A stretch of 58,228 bases of DNA from Nitrospirillum pindoramense (GCF_007827955.1 NZ_VITR01000021.1:1-58228); one strand, 5' to 3'. Numbered from the stretch's first letter, positions 23,063 to 32,553 are shown. Notes: generated from the letters alone by a model not told the origin. Translations and numbers: made by a program.

Positions 23063-24520
23063 ATGACCATTCCAGCCCTACAGCCCACCCCGTCTGCGAC
23101 GCTTCAGAAGAAGCTGGCGGATGGTACTCCGATTAACATTCTGACGATCGATGGCGGCGCGTTGCGCGGCATCGTACCCGCGACACTTCTTTCCTTCTTG
23201 GATGGAAGCTACGGCAACATTGCCGATTTTTCGGGGTCAAATATATCATCTGACGGAATTAAGCCGCCTTCCGGCCCCACTGTCGGTGTTTCTACTGGAT
23301 CGAAATCGCTGGCGGAATGCTTTGACCTTATCGTGGGCACCTCTGCTGGCGGGTTGTTGACCGTCGGCATGACCGTACCCAAGCTCAATGGCGACACCTG
23401 CCAGGCGGCGGATCTGGTCAACCTGTTTTATAATCAGGGCAGCACGATATTTCCTATGCCTTCGGCCCCGGTCGACCCGTTGCTGTTGAGCGGTCCGATG
23501 TTCAACAACACCGGCCTTATCAAGACCATCGCTGGTGCGCCGGCAAACCAGTCAGCGAATGTGGACGGCTGGGGATCTCCCAGCAGTCTCGCAGTCAACA
23601 ATCTTTCCACCAGCAGTTATTATGATGGCGCGTTCAATACCCTGAACCAAGCTGCAACGAGCGTCATGATCTCGACGTTCAACAATGGGTCCAGCCCCAG
23701 TGCTGGCGCGACGACGAATCAGATCGACGCGTCGACCCCGTGGGGACCGTTGTTTATAAACAACGACACGACGCTTGCCGGCTCGACCACCGAGAATCCC
23801 CTGTATGTAAGCGCGCTGCAGGCGTGCTTAATGACCAGTGCTTTCCCCATGCTGCTTCCGCCAGTGCCTTACGATCTGAACTTTACCGGCGCCTCCGAGC
23901 AAGATAATTACTTTCTCGATGGTGGGGTCTGGGCGGGCAATCCGGCTTTGGCCACCTACATGTGGGCCGTCAGTAATGGCTTTAAGATCGGCACCATGAT
24001 CTCGCTTGGTTGCGGTCAGCCGCCCAGCGCCATCACTGCTCCGGGATATACGACCGCTCAGGCATACGGTGCTGGTGTGGCCTGGGCTTTAGTCCAGAGC
24101 CTGCCGAAGGGTGCAGCTGAAGTGGTCAATGGGGCGTTCAAGCTTGCGAATATCAGCACCGAGCCCGGATGGCTCATGACAGCCAGACAGTCATCTGCGG
24201 CCAAAACCGGGTCAAGCAACAATACAGTCAACTATATAAGCGATGAAGGAGAGTTGTCCTCTCTGTTGAGTGAGGGTGCTGCAGATTGGACGATGCAGTT
24301 TCTCACTTCAGCGATCGCCCAACAGAAAACGCCCGGCAACTTCTATCGCATCGATCCAGAGCTGTCGACCGGCCTCCCAGCCTACTGCAGTTCACAGGAG
24401 AGCGCGCTGCAGAGCTGGATCACGTCGGCGGCCTCCGCCCTGTTGGAAAATTCTGGCGGCACTTATTCCCTCTCGTCCACGTGGAAGAGCATCATCGCCG
24501 CTCTGAACCCCGCAAGCTAA
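23063..24520 (+). CDS. Patatin-like phospholipase / acyl hydrolase
   Basis: 485 residues from the ATG at 23063, with AGGGAC eight bases upstream; a start at 22991 would overlap the promoter candidate. Patatin enzymes use a Ser-Asp dyad. The oxyanion loop is ILTIDGGALRG (~26-36), the nucleophile elbow VGTSAGG (Ser ~94) and the Asp motif DGGVWAGNPA (near 290). The region between 45 and 85 and the C-terminal ~150 residues are Ser/Ala/Asn-rich. No clear signal peptide is seen. Codon and base use are clearly less GC-biased than in neighbours, which suggests acquisition by transfer. The true substrate is unknown. Confidence 0.85.
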   Translation: MTIPALQPTPSATLQKKLADGTPINILTIDGGALRGIVPATLLSFLDGSYGNIADFSGSNISSDGIKPPSGPTVGVSTGSKSLAECFDLIVGTSAGGLLTVGMTVPKLNGDTCQAADLVNLFYNQGSTIFPMPSAPVDPLLLSGPMFNNTGLIKTIAGAPANQSANVDGWGSPSSLAVNNLSTSSYYDGAFNTLNQAATSVMISTFNNGSSPSAGATTNQIDASTPWGPLFINNDTTLAGSTTENPLYVSALQACLMTSAFPMLLPPVPYDLNFTGASEQDNYFLDGGVWAGNPALATYMWAVSNGFKIGTMISLGCGQPPSAITAPGYTTAQAYGAGVAWALVQSLPKGAAEVVNGAFKLANISTEPGWLMTARQSSAAKTGSSNNTVNYISDEGELSSLLSEGAADWTMQFLTSAIAQQKTPGNFYRIDPELSTGLPAYCSSQESALQSWITSAASALLENSGGTYSLSSTWKSIIAALNPAS

Positions 24521-24691
24521 GTCGGGAGACTTATATGCGCTAATTCGTTACAGCGGAGGTTGGCTTTGCTGCCACATCCGCCACGGCTGTTATAATCAGG
24601 CCTCAATTCAGTTCTTCCGAAGTCGCGGCTGCCGTCAACTGATGATCCGGTGACGTGTAGCCGCGATTTACGATACTTCCATTATGGCACA

Positions 24692-25177
24692 CTACCGCAC
24701 CGGCACGGGTATGGCCGCCGTCGATTTCACCTCCTCCATCACCATATAGGTGTGGGTCTGGGCGACGCCCGGGATGCTGGACAGCTTGTCGCCCAGGAAG
24801 GCGCGGTACGCTGCCATGTCGGCCACCCGCACCTTGATGAGATAGTCGAAGCCGCCGGCCACCATGTGGCATTCCTGGATCTCGTCCATGGGGGCGATGG
24901 CGTCGGCGAAGATTTTGAAGACGTCGGGGCTGGTGCGGTCCAGCCGCACCTCGATGAAGGCCATCAGGCTGCGGCCCAGCCGTTCCGGGTCCAGCCGCGC
25001 CGCATAGCCCCGGATATAGCCGTCGCGTTCCAGGCGCCGCACCCGCTCCAGGCACGGGGTGGGGGACAGGTTCACACGGCGGGACAGCTCCACGTTCGAC
25101 AGGCGCCCATCCTCCTGCAGGATGCGCAGGATGTTCAGGTCGATGCGGTCCAACTGGTCAGCGGTTTGGCGGGTCAT
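24692..25177 (-). CDS. Lrp/AsnC-family regulator, probable PutR
   Basis: 161 residues. The N-terminal helix-turn-helix (LDRIDLNILRILQEDGRLSNVELSRRVNLSPTPCLERVRRLERDGYIRGY) is followed by the RAM ligand-binding domain (AFIEVRL, ECHMVAGGFDYLIKVRVADM, THTYMVMEEVKSTAAIPV). It is transcribed away from putA across a 129-base intergenic region. In Alphaproteobacteria an Lrp-type PutR activates putA in response to proline, and this arrangement fits. PutA here has no DNA-binding domain of its own, so an external regulator is expected. Confidence 0.9.
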   Translation of the reverse strand: MTRQTADQLDRIDLNILRILQEDGRLSNVELSRRVNLSPTPCLERVRRLERDGYIRGYAARLDPERLGRSLMAFIEVRLDRTSPDVFKIFADAIAPMDEIQECHMVAGGFDYLIKVRVADMAAYRAFLGDKLSSIPGVAQTHTYMVMEEVKSTAAIPVPVR

Positions 25178-25306
25178 ATTTTCATCGTCCGAAGGGCCCC
25201 ATGGCCGGATGATATACTGAAAAATGCCCTAAATTGGCGGGAAATATGCCGGTGATCTCGCCATAATCCGCGACATCAACCGCCCACCCCAGCCCCAGGC
25301 AGTGTC
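25178..25306. promoter_or_regulatory. Divergent control region of the Lrp-type regulator and putA
   Basis: The 129 bases between the two starts are AT-enriched around 25208-25275 (GATATACTGAAAAATG, TAAATTGGCGGGAAATAT). This suits Lrp-type binding, but no single perfect palindrome is evident. Control of putA from here is inferred from the divergent layout. Confidence 0.4.
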
Positions 25307-28300
25307 ATGTACCAGGCGACCGCCCCGTCCAGCTCTTCCTCCCCGGCCACGCCCGATCTTGACGGCCCCCGCGCGGCCCTGCGCCGGGCCAAGCATGTGA
25401 ATGAGGAGACGGCGGTGCGCGCCCTGCTGGCGGCGCACGGCCTGACGACGCAGGAGCGGCGGGCCATCGACGCCCAGGCGGTGGATGTGGTGAACGCCGC
25501 CCGCGCCCGCCGGTCGGAGCTGGGGCCGCTCGACGCCTTCATGCAGGAGTTCGGCCTGTCCAACCAGGAGGGCATCGCCCTCATGTGCATCGCCGAGTGC
25601 CTGCTGCGCATCGCGGACCCGGCCACGGCCGACCGGCTGATCGCCGAGAAGATCACGAAAGGCCAGTGGGACCAGCACCTGGGCCAATCCGACAGCGCCT
25701 TCGTCAACGCCGCCGCCTGGGGCCTGATGCTGACCGGCCGGGTGGTGGAGGTCGACACCAAGAAGCAGGGGGACGCCCCCGGCCTGCTGCGCCGCCTGGT
25801 CCAGCGCTCGGGTGAGCCCGTCATCCGCGCCGCCATGATGAAGGCCATGCGCGTCATGGGCGAACACTTCGTCATGGGCCGCACCATCGCCGAGGCGGTG
25901 GCCGAGGCGAAAAAGGCCAAGCCCGAGGGAACCGTCCATTCCTATGACATGCTGGGCGAGGGGGCGCGCACCTGGGAACAGGCGGACCGCTACCAGGCGT
26001 CATACCTCAACGCCATCGACACGGTGGGCAAGGCGGCGGCCGGCCGCGGCCCTTACGCCGCCCCCGGCGTCTCCATCAAGCTGTCGGCCCTGCACCCGCG
26101 CTATGTCTTCGCCAAGCGCGCCGACGTCATGGCCCAGCTGCTGCCCCGGGTGAAGGACCTGTGCCTGGCGGCCAAGCGCTGGGACATCAACCTGACCATC
26201 GACGCCGAAGAGGCGGACCGCCTGGACATCTCGCTGGACCTGCTGGAGGCACTGGCGCGCGATGGCGACCTCGCCGGCTGGAACGGCCTGGGCTTGGCCA
26301 TCCAGGCCTATCAGAAGCGCACCGCCCACCTGGTCGACTGGCTGGCGGCGCTGGCCCGTTCCGCCGGGCGCCGGCTGATGGTGCGCCTGGTGAAGGGCGC
26401 CTATTGGGACACGGAGATCAAATTCTCCCAGACCCAGGGCCACGCCGACTATCCCGTCTACACCAAAAAGGCGGCGACGGACCTCAGCTACCTGGTGTGC
26501 GCGCGGCGGATGCTGGCGGCCAAGGACGCCATTTATCCGCAGTTCGCCACCCACAACGCCTACACCATCGCCGCCATCCTGCACCTGGCGGGCGACAACC
26601 GCGACCTGGAGTTCCAGCGCCTGCACGGCATGGGCGACCTGCTGTACGCCGCCGCGCGGGACCGTCTGAAGAACGTGCCGCGCGTGCGCATCTACGCGCC
26701 CGTCGGCACGCATGAGGACCTGCTGCCCTATCTCGTCCGCCGTCTCCTGGAGAACGGCGCCAACAGCAACTTCGTCAACGCCTACATGGACCCGGCCATT
26801 CCGGTGGGCCAGGTGGTTGCCGACCCGATCGCCCTTTTGGAGGCTTTGCCCGTGCTGCGCCATGCCGGTATCCCCACCCCCGACAAGCTCTATGGTGACG
26901 ACCGCGCCAACTCCCGCGGTGTCGACCTGACGGATGAGGCCACGGTGCGGACCCTGCGCGCCGGCATCGACGCCGCCCTGGCCCAGGCCTGGACGGCCGC
27001 CCCCATCGTCGGTGGCCAGGACGTGGCCGGCCAGAAGGCCCGGCCGGTGCTGGACCCGTCCGACCGCACCCGCACGGTGGGCACCACCGCCGACGCCACG
27101 GCGGAGCATATCGATCGCGCCCTGGCGCTGGCCGCCAAGGCCCAGCCCGGCTGGGACGCCCTGGGCGGCGAGGGCCGCGCCCGCATCCTGGACGCCATGG
27201 GCGACGCGCTGGAGGCCGACACCCCGGCCCTGCTGGGCATCCTGATCCGCGAGGCGGGCAAGACCTGGGGCGACGCCGTCGCCGAGGTGCGCGAGGCGGT
27301 GGATTTCTGCCGCTACTACGCCGACCTCGCCCGCAAGCAGTTCGGCGCGCCCACACGCCTGCCGGGCCCGACGGGCGAGAGCAACGAACTGTCGCTGCAT
27401 GGCCGCGGCACCTTCGTCTGCATCAGCCCGTGGAACTTCCCGCTGGCCATCTTCACCGGCCAGGTGGCGGCCGCCCTGGCCGCCGGCAACGCCGTGGCGG
27501 CCAAGCCGGCGGAGCAGACCACCCTGGTCGGCGCCCGCGCCGTGCGCCTGTTCCACAAGGCCGGCGTGCCGGGTGACATCCTGCACCTGCTGCCGGGCGA
27601 TGGCGAAACGGTGGGCGCCGCCCTGGTGGCCGACGCCCGCATCGGCGGCGTGGCCTTCACCGGCTCCACCGAGACCGCCCGCCTGATCAACCGGGCCTTG
27701 GCCGCCCGCGACGGCGCCATCGTTCCCCTGATCGCCGAGACCGGCGGCCAGAACGCCATGATCGTCGACAGCACCGCCCTGCTGGAGCAGGTGGTGGACG
27801 ACTGCATCACCTCCGCCTTCCAGTCGGCCGGGCAGCGCTGCTCCGCCATGCGCGTCCTGTTCGTGCAGGACGACGTGGCCGACCAGATGGCGCATCTGCT
27901 GAAGGGCGCCATGCAACTGGTCACCCTGGGCGATCCGCTGGATCTGGCCACCGACGTTGGGCCCATCATCGATGAGGACGCCCGTAAGATCCTGGTGGCC
28001 CATGCCGCGCGCATGGACCGCGAGGCCAAGCTGGTCCACGCCTGCGACCCCGGCGCGGATCTCGCCAACGGCACCTTCTTCGGGCCACGCCTCTATGAGA
28101 TCGACAGCCTGAAGCGCCTGCCGCGCGAGGTGTTCGGCCCCATCCTGCACCTGGTGCGGTGGAAGGCCGACAGCCTGGACCAGGTGCTGGCCGACATCGA
28201 TGCCACTGGCTATGGCCTGACCCTGGGCGTCCACAGCCGGCTGGAGGGTCGGGCGCAGGAGATCTTCAAGCGCCTGAACTGCGGCAATACCTACATCAAC

Positions 28301-28477
28301 CGCAACATGGTGGGCGCCGTCGTCGGCGTGCAGCCCTTCGGCGGCCACGGCCTGTCCGGCACGGGCCCCAAGGCCGGCGGCCCGCACTATCTGCTGCGCT
28401 TCGCCACGGAAAAAACCTTGACCGTCAACATCACCGCCTTCGGCGGCAATGCCGACCTGCTGGGGCTGGGCGGCTGA
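25307..28477 (+). CDS. putA: Bifunctional proline dehydrogenase / glutamate-semialdehyde dehydrogenase PutA
   Basis: 1056 residues, the short trifunctional-less type. It oxidises proline to P5C with FAD and then glutamate semialdehyde to glutamate with NAD. The arm and PRODH barrel span ~40-500 (KLSALHPRY, LTIDAEEADRLDISLDLLE, RLMVRLVKGAYWDTEIK, YAPVGTHEDLLPYLVRRLLENGANSNFVN). The aldehyde dehydrogenase spans ~540-1020 (SPWNFPLAIFTGQVAAALAAGN, GSTETARLI, AETGGQNAMIVD with the general base Glu, and SAGQRCSA with the catalytic Cys). An N-terminal ribbon-helix-helix domain is absent. The Lrp-type gene next door probably regulates it. Confidence 0.96.
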   Translation: MYQATAPSSSSSPATPDLDGPRAALRRAKHVNEETAVRALLAAHGLTTQERRAIDAQAVDVVNAARARRSELGPLDAFMQEFGLSNQEGIALMCIAECLLRIADPATADRLIAEKITKGQWDQHLGQSDSAFVNAAAWGLMLTGRVVEVDTKKQGDAPGLLRRLVQRSGEPVIRAAMMKAMRVMGEHFVMGRTIAEAVAEAKKAKPEGTVHSYDMLGEGARTWEQADRYQASYLNAIDTVGKAAAGRGPYAAPGVSIKLSALHPRYVFAKRADVMAQLLPRVKDLCLAAKRWDINLTIDAEEADRLDISLDLLEALARDGDLAGWNGLGLAIQAYQKRTAHLVDWLAALARSAGRRLMVRLVKGAYWDTEIKFSQTQGHADYPVYTKKAATDLSYLVCARRMLAAKDAIYPQFATHNAYTIAAILHLAGDNRDLEFQRLHGMGDLLYAAARDRLKNVPRVRIYAPVGTHEDLLPYLVRRLLENGANSNFVNAYMDPAIPVGQVVADPIALLEALPVLRHAGIPTPDKLYGDDRANSRGVDLTDEATVRTLRAGIDAALAQAWTAAPIVGGQDVAGQKARPVLDPSDRTRTVGTTADATAEHIDRALALAAKAQPGWDALGGEGRARILDAMGDALEADTPALLGILIREAGKTWGDAVAEVREAVDFCRYYADLARKQFGAPTRLPGPTGESNELSLHGRGTFVCISPWNFPLAIFTGQVAAALAAGNAVAAKPAEQTTLVGARAVRLFHKAGVPGDILHLLPGDGETVGAALVADARIGGVAFTGSTETARLINRALAARDGAIVPLIAETGGQNAMIVDSTALLEQVVDDCITSAFQSAGQRCSAMRVLFVQDDVADQMAHLLKGAMQLVTLGDPLDLATDVGPIIDEDARKILVAHAARMDREAKLVHACDPGADLANGTFFGPRLYEIDSLKRLPREVFGPILHLVRWKADSLDQVLADIDATGYGLTLGVHSRLEGRAQEIFKRLNCGNTYINRNMVGAVVGVQPFGGHGLSGTGPKAGGPHYLLRFATEKTLTVNITAFGGNADLLGLGG

Positions 28478-28497
28478 CCACTTACCTCTTCCTCCTC

Positions 28498-28520
28498 AAG
28501 ACTCGGGCAAAGACTCGGGC
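28498..28520. repeat. Tandem 12-bp direct repeat after putA
   Basis: AAGACTCGGGCA is followed directly by AAGACTCGGGC(T), 21 bases past the putA stop. It looks like a small slippage duplication; no function is evident. Confidence 0.4.
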
Positions 28521-28760
28521 TTGACGATCCTCCGGCGGTAGGGTCCGGCATGGGGCGGGTGCTCGCGGTGATTGTCCGCGATGCCCGCCCTATGCTTTTT
28601 TGGATAGGTTTCGTGGCTTCGCCTCGGCCTTTTTCCCTATGAAAAGGCCATACGGCCTTGGTTCGCCAGGGACTTGCGTTAACAGGCCGCGAGAGACATT
28701 CTGTCGCCAACGTCCGGCGGTGCATTTGGGGCAATGGCCGGCAGGGGGGTTGGAAGAGTC

Positions 28761-29486
28761 ATGACGGAGAGTGTGGAAGCGCCGCTGGTCCTGATCGTTG
28801 AGGACGAGCCGGCGACCAGGGCCTTGCTGGCAGGGTACTTTCATCAGGCCGGGTTCATGATCGCCGAGGCCGCCAATGGCAAGCAGACGCGGGAAGCCAT
28901 CATCCGGCAGCCCCCCGACCTCGTGCTGTTGGATATCGAGCTGCCGGACGAGGACGGGTTTTCCATCGCCCGCGACATCCGCGAGATCTCCAACGTCGGC
29001 ATCATCATCGTCACCCGCAGGGCCAATGAGGACGACCGCGTCTTCGGTTTGGAAACCGGTGGCGATGACTATGTGACCAAGCCGCCCAACCCTCGTGAGC
29101 TGCTGGCCCGCGCGCGCAACCTGCTGCGCCGCACCCATCCCAGCAAGATGCGGCGGGCCGAAGGCACGGTGCGCCGCTTCGGCGGCTGGACCATCGATTT
29201 GGCGCGTCGCCGCCTGATCGATCCGCAGGGCATGGAAGTGCGCGTGACGCGCGGTGAATTCGAACTGCTGGCGCTGCTGGTCCGTTCGGGCGGCCGGGTG
29301 GTCACCCGCGACCAGCTGATCGACGCCGTCAGCGGCACCGACCGCAACCCCAGCGACCGCACCATCGATGTGCTGGTCAGCCGCCTGCGGCGCAAGATGA
29401 ACGACGGCGGCGCCCAGCCGCGTCTGATCCTGACGGAGAAGGGCTTGGGCTACCGCCTGGGCGCCGACGTCACCGGCCCGGTGTAA
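28761..29486 (+). CDS. OmpR-family response regulator, TorR-like
   Basis: 241 residues from the ATG at 28761, with GGAAG a few bases upstream. The receiver domain has VLIVEDEPATRALL, the phospho-acceptor Asp in DLVLLDIELPDEDGF and the lysine in DDYVTKP. The winged-helix effector (~135-235) includes VTRGEFELLALLVRSGGRVVTRDQLID and RTIDVLVSRLRRKM. The IVEDEPxTRxxLxxYF and DLVLLDIxLPDExG patterns are close to TorR, but identity is not certain. No sensor kinase is adjacent. The Hpt protein gene converging 80 bases downstream could feed it. Confidence 0.88.
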   Translation: MTESVEAPLVLIVEDEPATRALLAGYFHQAGFMIAEAANGKQTREAIIRQPPDLVLLDIELPDEDGFSIARDIREISNVGIIIVTRRANEDDRVFGLETGGDDYVTKPPNPRELLARARNLLRRTHPSKMRRAEGTVRRFGGWTIDLARRRLIDPQGMEVRVTRGEFELLALLVRSGGRVVTRDQLIDAVSGTDRNPSDRTIDVLVSRLRRKMNDGGAQPRLILTEKGLGYRLGADVTGPV

Positions 29487-29525
29487 GCCGCCTCTCTCCG
29501 CATGCCCTGGGTTTGAGCACGATCG

Positions 29526-29550
29526 GGCCCGATCCTTTTCGGATTGGGCC
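29526..29550. terminator. Hairpin between the response regulator and Hpt genes
   Basis: GGCCCGATCC (29526-29535) pairs with GGATTGGGCC (29541-29550), including one G-T wobble, around a TTTTC loop. It lies between convergent genes and probably terminates both. Confidence 0.55.
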
Positions 29551-29566
29551 TGACCCGTGTCCGTCA

Positions 29567-29959
29567 TCAGCCCTTGAGGCCGGCGCGGAATTCCTCCAGC
29601 GCCTTCAGGTCGCTGTTCACACGCGCCAGCAGGCGGGTCGCCTCGCGCAGACCCTCCTCACTCTGCCCTTGGCGCAAGGCGTGTTCCGCCTTTTTGGCCT
29701 GCGCCGACAGGGCGGCCAGGCCCACGGTCTGGGCGCCGCCACCCAGGCGATGGATCAGCCGCTGCAGCAGCGGCAGATCCTGCGCCTCCAGTGCCGCCTG
29801 CACGGCGGCCACGCTGCTCGGCGCATCCTCCAGATATTTCTCCGCGATCTGGCGGACCAAATCGACGCCCAGGTCGTTCATGTGGGCGGTCAGAACGCCA
29901 CGGTCCAGAACGGGCGTGTCTTCAAGTTGCCAGTTTTCGGTTTCGGGATGCGCGGTCAT
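29567..29959 (-). CDS. Stand-alone histidine phosphotransfer (Hpt) domain protein
   Basis: 130 residues. The phosphorelay histidine is in HRLGGGAQTVGL (residue ~68), where most Hpt domains have HxLKGxxxxxG. Here the lysine after the histidine is glycine. The flanking helices (VRQIAEKYLEDAPSSVAAVQAALEAQDLPLLQRLIHRLGG and LSAQAKKAEHALRQGQ) fit the four-helix Hpt bundle. It shuttles phosphate between hybrid kinases and response regulators. It converges on the TorR-like regulator, a plausible partner, but no kinase gene is near. Confidence 0.85.
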   Translation of the reverse strand: MTAHPETENWQLEDTPVLDRGVLTAHMNDLGVDLVRQIAEKYLEDAPSSVAAVQAALEAQDLPLLQRLIHRLGGGAQTVGLAALSAQAKKAEHALRQGQSEEGLREATRLLARVNSDLKALEEFRAGLKG

Positions 29960-30312
29960 AGGCCTTTTCCGTTAGTTCGCTTGGTTTATTATGTTATTTG
30001 GCATGCGCCACGGGGGTCTTGGGGCCGCCCGTGCCATTATTTACCCACAATCCGGGGTGATTTTGGCAACGCTTATAGTCGCATGGTCATCATGTCGCCG
30101 TCAGGCATACCCAATTGGTCTTGATGCTCCTCCGGTTCCGGCGGCACCGTCTTTCCGGTGCAATGCAGCATGCACGGGGGTCGGCGGCTAAAATGCGCAT
30201 GGCAAAGCGGCATGAATTGTAACACGCTTGGGACAGCCGCGGCCCGTTGATTTGCCCGGTGCTTGCTCCCATCAGGCCGCCTTGCATGACCTGGAAAAAG
30301 GATCGTTTCACG
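29960..30312. other. Divergent intergenic region Hpt / peptidoglycan-binding gene
   Basis: 353 bases with an AT-rich stretch next to the hpt start (TTTATTATGTTATTT, 29985-29999) that may be its promoter. A 32-codon minus-strand frame at 30073-30171 has no ribosome-binding site. I see no RNA gene or repeat of note. Confidence 0.45.
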
Positions 30313-31224
30313 ATGTCCAACGCCCGCCGGCCCCTGTTCGCCTCTGCCATCCTGGCGGTGATGCTGACCACGGCCGGCGCCGGCCAGGCGTGGGCCGCCC
30401 CTGCCGACGCCAACGGGGGGGAGCCCAACAGCGCCACCATCCAGTGGGCCCAGAACATCCTGAAGGAAAAAGAGCTGTATGAGGGGCGCGCCACCTCGCG
30501 CATGGACCCGCCGACCATCGCGGCCTTGCGCCAGTACCAGAAGGCCGAGGGCTTGAAGGTGACGGGCAAGCTGGACCAGGACACCATCGCCCGCATGATG
30601 GAAGGCCGTCCGGTGGACAAGACGGTGGGCAACCTGGCCGACCCCACCAGCCGCGCCAGGGCCTCGCAACCGCGCCTGAAGGAGGAGGATGTGCAGCCCC
30701 GGGCCGCCCGCTCCGCCGTTGGCGTCGAGCGCGGCCCCCAGGGCCAGGAAAGCACCGTGCTGAGCGTGTCGCGCACCCCGACCGCCACGCCTTCCGCCAC
30801 GCCTTCCGCCCCTGCCGATTTGCCGCCGCCCTCCGTGACCCAACGTCCCGGCGACGCCCCGGCGGCCTCGACCACCGGGCAGGACGCGTCCAGCCCCACC
30901 GGTGCCGGCCGCATCGCAGTGGAGACGCAGTCGACCGGCGACACGCCGGAACAGGCGGCGACCGAGATCACCGCCCCGGATTGGGCGCGCAACGCGCTTC
31001 TGGGCTTCGTTGGCGCCTTGTTCGCGCTGATGGCTGGCATCTGGTGGTGGAGCGGCCGCCGCCCCAGCCGCAAGGCGCCCAAGCGCGGCCGCTCCGCCGA
31101 CGCGCGGCGTGAGCCGTCGCTGAGCGGGGAGGATAGCCGCCTTCCCGACGGCCGAGTCATGCCCCGCCTGGGGGATGGCGCCGCCCGTCCTAGCCGCCCG
31201 CCGGGACTGCGCGTCGGCCGCTGA
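30313..31224 (+). CDS. Peptidoglycan-binding-domain protein with C-terminal membrane anchor
   Basis: 303 residues from the ATG at 30313 (AAGGA ten bases upstream), followed by a signal-like stretch (LFASAILAVMLTTAGAGQAWA). Residues ~42-97 match a PGBD-1 domain: IQWAQNILKEKELYEGR, DPPTIAALRQYQKAEGLKVTGKLDQDTI. A long Pro/Ser/Thr/Ala-rich linker runs to ~215. A transmembrane helix (ARNALLGFVGALFALMAGIWWW, ~225-246 in pieces) and a basic tail follow. It probably spans the periplasm and tethers to the cell wall. Function otherwise unknown. Confidence 0.65.
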   Translation: MSNARRPLFASAILAVMLTTAGAGQAWAAPADANGGEPNSATIQWAQNILKEKELYEGRATSRMDPPTIAALRQYQKAEGLKVTGKLDQDTIARMMEGRPVDKTVGNLADPTSRARASQPRLKEEDVQPRAARSAVGVERGPQGQESTVLSVSRTPTATPSATPSAPADLPPPSVTQRPGDAPAASTTGQDASSPTGAGRIAVETQSTGDTPEQAATEITAPDWARNALLGFVGALFALMAGIWWWSGRRPSRKAPKRGRSADARREPSLSGEDSRLPDGRVMPRLGDGAARPSRPPGLRVGR

Positions 31225-31459
31225 CGGGCCTTTCCCCGCCAAGGCGGCCGCTCTCGGGCGGGCGCGACAGGACATTACGCGGTGGACACCTGCGGGTTCG
31301 CCAAAGCTGCGCCGCGCAATAAAACAACGAAATCGACCCGGCCCGTCCAGCCCCCTAAGCTTCGTCGCGCAGACAGTTCCGCCCCCGTCCTATGGGAAGA
31401 GGGGCCGGATCACCGGCCCGGCGCCCTTGGTCCCGGGCACCAGGCAGGAGAGTGCCCCC

Positions 31460-32527
31460 ATGCTGTTCGACGCTCCGGATTTCGATAATCACGAGCTGGT
31501 CCTGTTCGGCCGTGACCCGGAGAGTGGCCTGAAGGCCATCATCGCCGTCCATGACACCACCATGGGGCCCGCCTGCGGCGGCTGCCGTATGTGGCCGTAC
31601 GCGACCGAGGCCGACGCCGTGAAGGACGTCCTGCGCCTGTCGCGCGGCATGAGCTACAAGAACGTCATGGCGGGCCTGCCCTTGGGGGGCGGCAAGTCGG
31701 TGCTGATCGGCGACCCCAAGACCGCCAAGTCCGACGCCCTGTTCCGCGCCTTCGGCCGCATGGTGGAAAGCCTGGGCGGCCGCTACATCGCGGCGGAGGA
31801 CGTGGGCATCACCGTTGCCGACGTGCAGGTCATGGGTCGTGAAACCAAGCATGTGGCCGGCCTGAACCACGGCGCCGCCGCCAGCGGCGATCCGTCGCCC
31901 TTCACCGCCTATGGTGTCTATCTGGGCATCAAGGCGGCGGTGCAGCACCGCCTGGGCACGGACAGCCTGAAGGGCGTGCGCGTGGCCGTGCAGGGCCTGG
32001 GCAATGTGGGCAGCCACCTGTGCCAGCGCCTGGCGGATGACGGCGCCATCCTGGTCGTCAGCGATATCTTCGCCGACCAGGTGAAGCGCGTAGTCGACCG
32101 CCATGGCGCCACGGCCGTGGACCCGTCGGTCATCCATGCCCAGGATGTCGACGTCTTCGCCCCCTGCGCCCTGGGCGGCGTGTTGAACGAGCTGTCGCTG
32201 CCCCAGCTGAAGGCCAAGGTGGTGGCCGGCGGCGCCAACAACCAGCTGTCGGTGGACGCCGTGGGTCGCCAGCTGCGCGGCCTGGGCATCCTGTACGCCC
32301 CCGACTATGTCATCAATGGCGGCGGTATCATCAACGTGGCCGGCGAGGTGGGCGGCGCCTACAGCAAGGACGCCATCCTGTCCAAGGTGGAGGCTATCCA
32401 TGGCACGCTGGCGGATATTTTCCGCCGCGCCGACGCCGAGGACCGTCCCACCAACGAGGTCGCCGACCAGATGGCGCGGGAGCGCCTGGCCGCCGGTCGC
32501 GCCCAGGGCATGGCCAAGGTCGCCTGA
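31460..32527 (+). CDS. Leucine dehydrogenase (Glu/Leu/Phe/Val dehydrogenase family)
   Basis: 355 residues from the ATG at 31460 (AGGAGAG nine bases upstream); a longer frame to 31175 overlaps the previous gene and lacks family similarity. The enzyme deaminates branched-chain amino acids with NAD. Motifs: GPACGGCRMWPY, the two lysines in MSYKNVMAGLPLGGGKSVL, EDVGITVADV, the Rossmann glycines in VAVQGLGNVGSHLCQ, and GGANNQL with YAPDYVINGGGIINVAGE. Length and sequence fit leucine rather than glutamate dehydrogenase; valine or phenylalanine preference cannot be excluded. Confidence 0.87.
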   Translation: MLFDAPDFDNHELVLFGRDPESGLKAIIAVHDTTMGPACGGCRMWPYATEADAVKDVLRLSRGMSYKNVMAGLPLGGGKSVLIGDPKTAKSDALFRAFGRMVESLGGRYIAAEDVGITVADVQVMGRETKHVAGLNHGAAASGDPSPFTAYGVYLGIKAAVQHRLGTDSLKGVRVAVQGLGNVGSHLCQRLADDGAILVVSDIFADQVKRVVDRHGATAVDPSVIHAQDVDVFAPCALGGVLNELSLPQLKAKVVAGGANNQLSVDAVGRQLRGLGILYAPDYVINGGGIINVAGEVGGAYSKDAILSKVEAIHGTLADIFRRADAEDRPTNEVADQMARERLAAGRAQGMAKVA

Positions 32528-32553
32528 TCCCCATCCATACCCATGACGCTGAG

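Noticed and set aside
24584-24596. TTATAAT-like -10 box on the plus strand
   Set aside because: No -35 at a normal distance and no plus-strand gene or RNA within the next 700 bases.
30073-30171. 32-codon minus-strand frame
   Set aside because: No ribosome-binding site and no similarity that I can see.
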